Below, piece after piece: positions 5,939 through 9,715 of a stretch of 9,715 nucleotides of DNA. A program made the translations under genes and the position numbers. The DNA comes from Candidatus Bathyarchaeota archaeon (GTDB taxonomy: Archaea; Thermoproteota; DRAE01), in contig DRAE01000004.1 of assembly GCA_011041895.1 (NCBI GenBank), positions 1-9,715 on the forward strand, given 5' to 3'. The number at the start of each line of letters is the position of its first letter. The stretch's first letter is position 1. The notes beneath the pieces are model-generated. The model searched no databases, was not told where the DNA came from, and was given only the letters and a program-made list of their open reading frames with translations.

Positions 5939-7058
5939 TTATAATCTCCTCCATCGATGCTAAGTGAACTTTAACATTGTGAAGTTTTCTGAGATAGTGT
6001 GCCGCCTTAACAGAATTAACAGTAATGCATTTAATTCCCATATGCTTTAGAGGGGCCACCACTATGCACGTATCACAGATGATTTCAACATTTCGCTTTT
6101 TCAGCTTTTCCAAGATGCCTATTCGTATGCATTTTCTATAAATTTCTCTCGATGTTCCAAGCCAAATCTTGATTTTGGGTTTAGCGTTTTTCCTGCATAA
6201 TAGTTTTGTAAACGATGCTATTTCTTGTAGGGAAAGGTGAGGGCATCCAAGATAAATTACATCAGAATCAGAAATCTCTGACAGTGTGGATAGCTTCTCC
6301 CTCGTAAGAGAAATATCGCTCTGATCTATAACGGTTTTATCCGCTATCTTGCTATATTGTCCACAGCGTGGAAGCCAACTGAAGAGTGCTATTTGCCCAG
6401 AAGTTGCAAGTGCAGCGCACATAGACTTTAAATGCATGTGCTTCAGGGTAATTTTGTCAAAAAGTGGAATAGCTGTAGGGTGTCTCTGGGCAACAATATA
6501 TCCTAAAAGACCTTGATCTACTTCACTTCCAATCTTTGCCTTCACTTTAACCTTTAAATTTGGGATTCTGTTTTCATCCAAATGGTATCCGGAGCATACA
6601 GTGTAACCTGCAATTGCTGCGAGTATTGATGATGGCCCTCCTTCCCTGTTTGTTTTCGCCCCTATTATTGAGTTAGCATATACCACAGCTGATGATTCAG
6701 CCCAAGCTACGTGTGAACCTCTCCTAGGAACGTTCCCTACAAGATATGGAGTACATGTGCATGTGGGAGATGCGCCAATGGTCTTGAGAAGCTCTATTAT
6801 TTTGATTTGCCTCTTTGCAAACCATGATGGAATACCCATTTCATGCCATTTTTCAAGGTCCATACCTGCTGGATTTATTGTCGTAGGTACCTTCACCTTT
6901 AAACATTCGTTTACAAGCTTCTCTAGAAAGTCAATACCGGCTTCGCCGACGTTGAAGTATGAGATACCTGATACATGCGCTGATGATATTCTAACCAGTT
7001 TCTCAGCTTCCAGAGCTTCTTTAAGCTTTTCCAGAATTTCTATGACATTAATCTCCAT
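5928..7058 (-). CDS. Phosphomevalonate dehydratase large subunit (aconitase-X catalytic subunit, DUF521)
   Basis: A 376-residue aconitase-X catalytic subunit, partner of the adjacent small subunit and the Fe-S-bearing half of the enzyme. Conserved blocks run from the N-terminus: ISSAHVSGISYFNVGEAG at 24-41, TTINPAGMDLEKW at 59-71, TCTPYLVGNVPRRGSHVAW at 101-119, ESSAVVYANS at 121-130 and AKTNREGGPS at 134-143. Three cysteines in family-typical places, Cys102 (CTPY), Cys272 (GCPHLS) and Cys331 (DTCIV), are the expected ligands of a [4Fe-4S] cluster whose fourth iron site binds substrate. It should act in the cytosol in isoprenoid precursor synthesis for membrane lipids. The start is secure: ATG 7058 is the first start after an in-frame TAA five codons upstream. 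No ribosome-binding site precedes it, so the message may be leaderless. It is the first gene of the cluster and diverges from the methyltransferase across 28 bases. The decarboxylase that would use the product is not in this window. Confidence 0.92.
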   Translation of the reverse strand: MEINVIEILEKLKEALEAEKLVRISSAHVSGISYFNVGEAGIDFLEKLVNECLKVKVPTTINPAGMDLEKWHEMGIPSWFAKRQIKIIELLKTIGASPTCTCTPYLVGNVPRRGSHVAWAESSAVVYANSIIGAKTNREGGPSSILAAIAGYTVCSGYHLDENRIPNLKVKVKAKIGSEVDQGLLGYIVAQRHPTAIPLFDKITLKHMHLKSMCAALATSGQIALFSWLPRCGQYSKIADKTVIDQSDISLTREKLSTLSEISDSDVIYLGCPHLSLQEIASFTKLLCRKNAKPKIKIWLGTSREIYRKCIRIGILEKLKKRNVEIICDTCIVVAPLKHMGIKCITVNSVKAAHYLRKLHNVKVHLASMEEIINAC

Positions 7059-7086
7059 CTTAACTATTAATTAGAGGAGTCAAGTT
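7059..7086. promoter_or_regulatory. 28-base divergent gap between the dehydratase large subunit and the methyltransferase
   Basis: This gap carries the plus-strand ribosome-binding site GAGGAG (7074-7079), seven bases before the methyltransferase ATG, and an AT-rich run CTATTAATTAG at 7064-7074. It is too short for two separate promoters, so the core promoter of each gene must reach into the coding start of the other or they must share elements. I see no clear TATA box for the minus-strand gene at the distance expected for a leaderless message. Confidence 0.4.
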
Positions 7087-7719
7087 ATGAAAATGCGTAT
7101 GCGGAGGCGAACCGCTGAGATCATGAGTTTCTATAGTTTGAATTCCATACATTACCGTAAAAGCCTTAGATTTGTGTTCACGCGGCTAATGGAAAAATGG
7201 GAAAGTTTTCTCCTTAAGAGAAGGTTAAGGGAGCCTCCACATAAAGCTAAGGTGCTGGATCTTGGGTGTGGAAATCTAAGATATGCAGAGCTACTGTGTT
7301 ATCGCTCAAACATTGTTGTTGGAGTTGACATCAGCATTTATATGCTGAAGGTTGCGAAGATGCTGTGGAGAAATGTTCATCTAGTGCAAGCAGATGCACA
7401 CTACTTGCCATTCCGGAATAAAGCCTTTCAGTTTATCTTATGTACACTTGCATTCAATCACTTTGAGCATCCTTTACATGTCTGTAGGGAAGTTAGCCGC
7501 GTGTGCTGTGGCAGATTTATAGTGTCACTTATTGGTTCCCTATTCAAGTTATTTGAGAGAGGGGGTTTTATACCATTCATTGGAAAAAATGGAGTTGTAT
7601 GGCTGTTTGAGAAATATTACTCAATTAAGGATACTATAAAAATATTTTCAACGTGTTTCCGTAACATCAGGATTCTACATGTGTCACCTTTACTTTACCT
7701 AGTTGAGGCTTTTCGCTAA
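7087..7719 (+). CDS. Class I SAM-dependent methyltransferase
   Basis: A 210-residue Rossmann-fold methyltransferase of the Methyltransf_11 / UbiE-like type. SAM-binding motifs are clear: motif I VLDLGCGN at 56-63, the ribose-binding acidic residue Asp81 in VVGVDIS, Asp103 in QADAHYLPF at 101-109 (adenine contact), and the motif IV strand FILCTLAFNHFEHP, near 114-129. The N-terminal part (1-50) is very basic (MKMRMRRR) and helical, with aromatic residues in SFYSLNSIHYRKS, a usual place for substrate contacts. The substrate cannot be read from sequence; small-molecule, lipid and RNA methylation are all possible, and the basic N-terminus is compatible with RNA. ATG 7087 is chosen because GAGGAG lies seven bases upstream; ATG 7093 is in frame but less well spaced. 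It is a single-gene unit, divergent from the dehydratase operon and overlapping the HIT gene by 21 bases at the 3' end. Confidence 0.85.
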   Translation: MKMRMRRRTAEIMSFYSLNSIHYRKSLRFVFTRLMEKWESFLLKRRLREPPHKAKVLDLGCGNLRYAELLCYRSNIVVGVDISIYMLKVAKMLWRNVHLVQADAHYLPFRNKAFQFILCTLAFNHFEHPLHVCREVSRVCCGRFIVSLIGSLFKLFERGGFIPFIGKNGVVWLFEKYYSIKDTIKIFSTCFRNIRILHVSPLLYLVEAFR

Positions 7720-8196
7720 TCTGTTGATTATTGGCTTGAGCTTATCATAGAGCTCGAGCAGTGATTGGCTTATTACTTTTGTATCCGATATTACAGGCAT
7801 GAAATTTGTATCTCCAATCCATCGTGGAACTATGTGAAAATGTAAATGCTCTTCCCCGGCTCCAGCAGCTCTTCCAATATTTAATCCAATGTTGAATCCA
7901 TTCGGGTTCATCTCCTCGTCTAGCGCCTTCTTGCATAGTATTAACAACTTAAATATTTCATTGATCTCTTCCTCGAAGAGATCCTCTATGCTTTTGACAT
8001 GTCTATAAGGGGCTACCATTAGATGACCGTTATTATAGGGGTATTTATTCATTATGATGAAAGCCTTTTTTCCTCTGTAGAGTATGAGGTTTTCCCTGTC
8101 CCTGTTCTCCTTTATATGCTCGCATAGGAAGCATCCTTTATTTTTCTTGTTCATTCTAATGTATTTTATTCTCCATGGAGCCCATAGATTTCTCAT
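7699..8196 (-). CDS. HIT-family nucleotide hydrolase or phosphorylase
   Basis: A 165-residue histidine-triad protein. The triad reads HLHFHIVPRW with His117, His119 and His121; the middle of these is adjacent to the nucleophilic position that attacks the alpha-phosphate of a nucleotide. The N-terminal block LWAPWRIKYI at 4-13 and the pair Cys22-X2-Cys25 are typical of the Ap4A phosphorylase/hydrolase-like branch, in which the cysteines and two histidines (candidates His66 and one nearby) can bind zinc. NKYPYNNGHLMVAPYRH at 50-66 is the standard nucleotide-pocket strand. Members split dinucleoside polyphosphates or nucleotide conjugates in the cytosol; the exact substrate is unknown. ATG 8196 is supported by GAGGTG at 8204-8209, seven bases upstream, and the start overlaps the stop of the upstream transporter gene as ATGA, so it is probably translated from the same message. 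Confidence 0.9.
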   Translation of the reverse strand: MRNLWAPWRIKYIRMNKKNKGCFLCEHIKENRDRENLILYRGKKAFIIMNKYPYNNGHLMVAPYRHVKSIEDLFEEEINEIFKLLILCKKALDEEMNPNGFNIGLNIGRAAGAGEEHLHFHIVPRWIGDTNFMPVISDTKVISQSLLELYDKLKPIINRLAKSLN

Positions 8197-9715
8197 TCAG
8201 ATACACCTCGCTTACCTGGCCACCAGTTCCATCTTTTGGCTGTGGCCATTATAGCGGGCACTAGGAAAAGTCTTATGACAAATATGTCGAGTAAGATTGA
8301 TATCAGAAATGCTAAACCTATTTCCATGATGAAAAGTAGTGGAGAAATCATTAGGGACCCAAATGAGAATGCCAGTATTATACCGCATGTGGTGATTATT
8401 GGGCCTGTCATTTCAACGCTTTCAATGATTGCAGCCTCGTCTGAAAGACCTTTATCAATTTCCTCCTTGGTTCTGCTTATAAGGAATATGTCATAGTCCA
8501 TTCCCAGCCCCATTAAGACTACGAAGAGAACATATGGTGTGAGCCAGTAGATGGGCTTACCCATTAGGTAGTAGAATATTATTGTTATCATTCCGAGGGT
8601 TCCAAATATGCTTAGTAGAATTGTGAATATTAGTCGTGGAGGAGTGAAAAGTGACTTTAAGTGTAGAGATAGTACAATCATTATTCCGAGAATCACTGTC
8701 AGAGCCATGATCTTGAAATCTCTGTCCATAATTTGCTTTAGCTCATAGATGAACTGTGTCGTTCCTCCAAAGTATATCTGAGATTTTGAGAGCATTGGAT
8801 CAACTTTTTTCAGATCCTCGATGAGCCCCCTTATCTTATCCAATGTAGCTATCGCCTCATTGCTTGCAGGGTTAAACTTCATTTCAACGTATATGAGAGT
8901 GGTTGTGTTATCAGAGCTTATGAACGGGGCTATCATTATGTAGTCTGCAAGTGTCAAGTTCTCATAGTCTATAACCTCTCCAAGCGGGGCCACCGCCGAG
9001 TAAACTTTTGAGACTCCGTCTATCTTTTCTATGTTTGCTGTTATGAGGTATATTGTTTCAAGGTTATCGTACATATTGGTGTTGTTATTGATTATCAAAA
9101 TGTAAGTCTTGTCAATTCTCTGTCTCCCAAATGTTTCTGCCATTATGTTAAATGCCTTTTTGCTTTCAAGATGGTCTGGCATCAACTCTATATCGTCGAA
9201 GCTTACCTTTGTCGTAAGGAAGGGAAGCATAAGAGCTGTTAAAACTACGGTGATAATTATGATCACTTTTCCCTTGTGTTTTATAGCAGTAAAACCGCAT
9301 TTTCTAAATGTAAGATGCGAAGGTGCCCCTATTTCCTTTGAGATATCTCTTGGCCAGAATATTTTGTCCCCAGCTATTGCAAGCATACTTGGTATAAAGG
9401 TTATAGCTACGAGGATGCAGAGTAGTAGAACTATAACCTCACCTATTCCAACTATCCTTATAACTCCAAGCTGAGAGGGGATCAAAGCAGCAAATCCCAA
9501 ACTTGCGGTTAAGCCACTGCTTATAACCGCCTTCCCAGCGCTTTCAGTAGTTATTCTAACTGCTTCGATATGTGGAATACCTTTTCTTCTCTCCTCAAAG
9601 AATCTAGATATGAAAAGAATGCAGTAGTCGACTCCAGCTCCCATTGCCACGGGAGTCATTAAGATTCTGACTAGATACAGTATTTCGATTCCAATAGTTG
9701 TGAGAAAATAGAGTA
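8193..9715 (-). CDS. MMPL/RND-superfamily membrane transporter, 5' part beyond the window
   Basis: This is the C-terminal 506 codons of a large membrane protein of the MMPL/RND type (COG1033-like exporters). The frame stays open through the window edge: bases 9660-9715 translate without a stop into a hydrophobic stretch, and the ATG at 9659 lies in the middle of a conserved transmembrane motif, so it is not the start. The fold is duplicated. The first half ends with VAMGAGVDYCILFISRF, and the second half carries the matching VVLMGLGMDYDIFLISRT, the Gly-x-x-x-Asp-Tyr motif of proton-coupled RND transporters. Between them, after a membrane segment near 9280-9220, comes an extracellular domain of about 150 residues ending near 8740, followed by further helices to the end. 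The protein closes with a short basic tail (KRWNWWPGKRGVSE). Substrate is unknown; lipid or hydrophobic-compound export is common in the family. It is coupled to the HIT gene by a 4-base overlap. Confidence 0.88.
   Translation of the reverse strand, partial: LYFLTTIGIEILYLVRILMTPVAMGAGVDYCILFISRFFEERRKGIPHIEAVRITTESAGKAVISSGLTASLGFAALIPSQLGVIRIVGIGEVIVLLLCILVAITFIPSMLAIAGDKIFWPRDISKEIGAPSHLTFRKCGFTAIKHKGKVIIIITVVLTALMLPFLTTKVSFDDIELMPDHLESKKAFNIMAETFGRQRIDKTYILIINNNTNMYDNLETIYLITANIEKIDGVSKVYSAVAPLGEVIDYENLTLADYIMIAPFISSDNTTTLIYVEMKFNPASNEAIATLDKIRGLIEDLKKVDPMLSKSQIYFGGTTQFIYELKQIMDRDFKIMALTVILGIMIVLSLHLKSLFTPPRLIFTILLSIFGTLGMITIIFYYLMGKPIYWLTPYVLFVVLMGLGMDYDIFLISRTKEEIDKGLSDEAAIIESVEMTGPIITTCGIILAFSFGSLMISPLLFIMEIGLAFLISILLDIFVIRLFLVPAIMATAKRWNWWPGKRGVSE

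Noticed and set aside
6757..7074. Plus-strand open frame of 105 codons opposite the dehydratase large subunit
   Set aside because: It mirrors conserved codons of the minus-strand gene and has no independent support.
9109..9474. Plus-strand open frame of 121 codons opposite the transporter
   Set aside because: It is antisense to a strongly conserved membrane protein, has no family resemblance, and no ribosome site was seen.
9657..9659. ATG as the start of the membrane transporter
   Set aside because: The frame stays open for 18 more codons to the window edge with hydrophobic sequence, and this Met falls inside the conserved first-half transmembrane motif.

Overview
This window looks like a chromosomal segment of an archaeon. 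Several archaea-typical genes point that way: a DtdA-type D-aminoacyl-tRNA deacylase, the two subunits of an aconitase-X enzyme (in archaea the phosphomevalonate dehydratase of the modified mevalonate pathway), a coenzyme F420-0:glutamate ligase (CofE), a KptA/Tpt1 RNA 2'-phosphotransferase, and a secreted beta-helix protein with a C-terminal membrane anchor and many N-glycosylation sequons. Ribosome-binding sites are archaeal in style (GGTGA, GGAG, GAGGTG). Coding density is very high: almost every junction is an overlap or a gap of under 50 bases. I saw no tRNA or rRNA gene, CRISPR array, insertion sequence or phage gene. The exact lineage cannot be fixed; a mesophilic-to-thermophilic Thermoproteota or Bathyarchaeia-like genome is a guess.

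Layout. Bases 1-458 (minus) hold the N-terminal 152 codons of dtdA, cut by the window edge. A 49-base gap separates it from a divergent nitrilase-family amidohydrolase (508-1329, plus). That gene meets, tail to tail with a 24-base coding overlap, the end of a long minus-strand cluster. Read in its own direction the cluster is: phosphomevalonate dehydratase large subunit (7058-5928), small subunit (5938-5519), an unrecognised 149-residue protein (5522-5073), a 625-residue secreted or anchored beta-helix protein (5070-3193), a KptA protein fused to a TudS/DUF523-like three-cysteine domain (3209-2112), and cofE (2061-1306). The first five are joined by overlaps of 4-17 bases or a 2-base gap, so they probably form one transcript. 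cofE follows after about 50 bases and may have its own promoter.

A 28-base gap separates the dehydratase large subunit from a divergent SAM-dependent methyltransferase (7087-7719, plus). The methyltransferase overlaps by 21 bases, tail to tail, a HIT-family protein (8196-7699, minus). The HIT gene sits 4 bases inside the end of an MMPL/RND-type membrane transporter (9715-8193, minus), whose 5' part lies outside the window.

How the genes work together. The dehydratase pair should make trans-anhydromevalonate 5-phosphate for isoprenoid lipids; its decarboxylase and other pathway partners are not in this window. DtdA and KptA act on tRNA, and CofE completes the F420 tail. The most unusual item is the KptA-TudS-like fusion: an NAD-dependent RNA 2'-phosphate remover joined to a domain whose relatives are iron-sulfur desulfidases, one of which is reported to act on thiolated tRNA. 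The 149-residue orphan wedged between the dehydratase and the surface protein is the second item worth pursuit.
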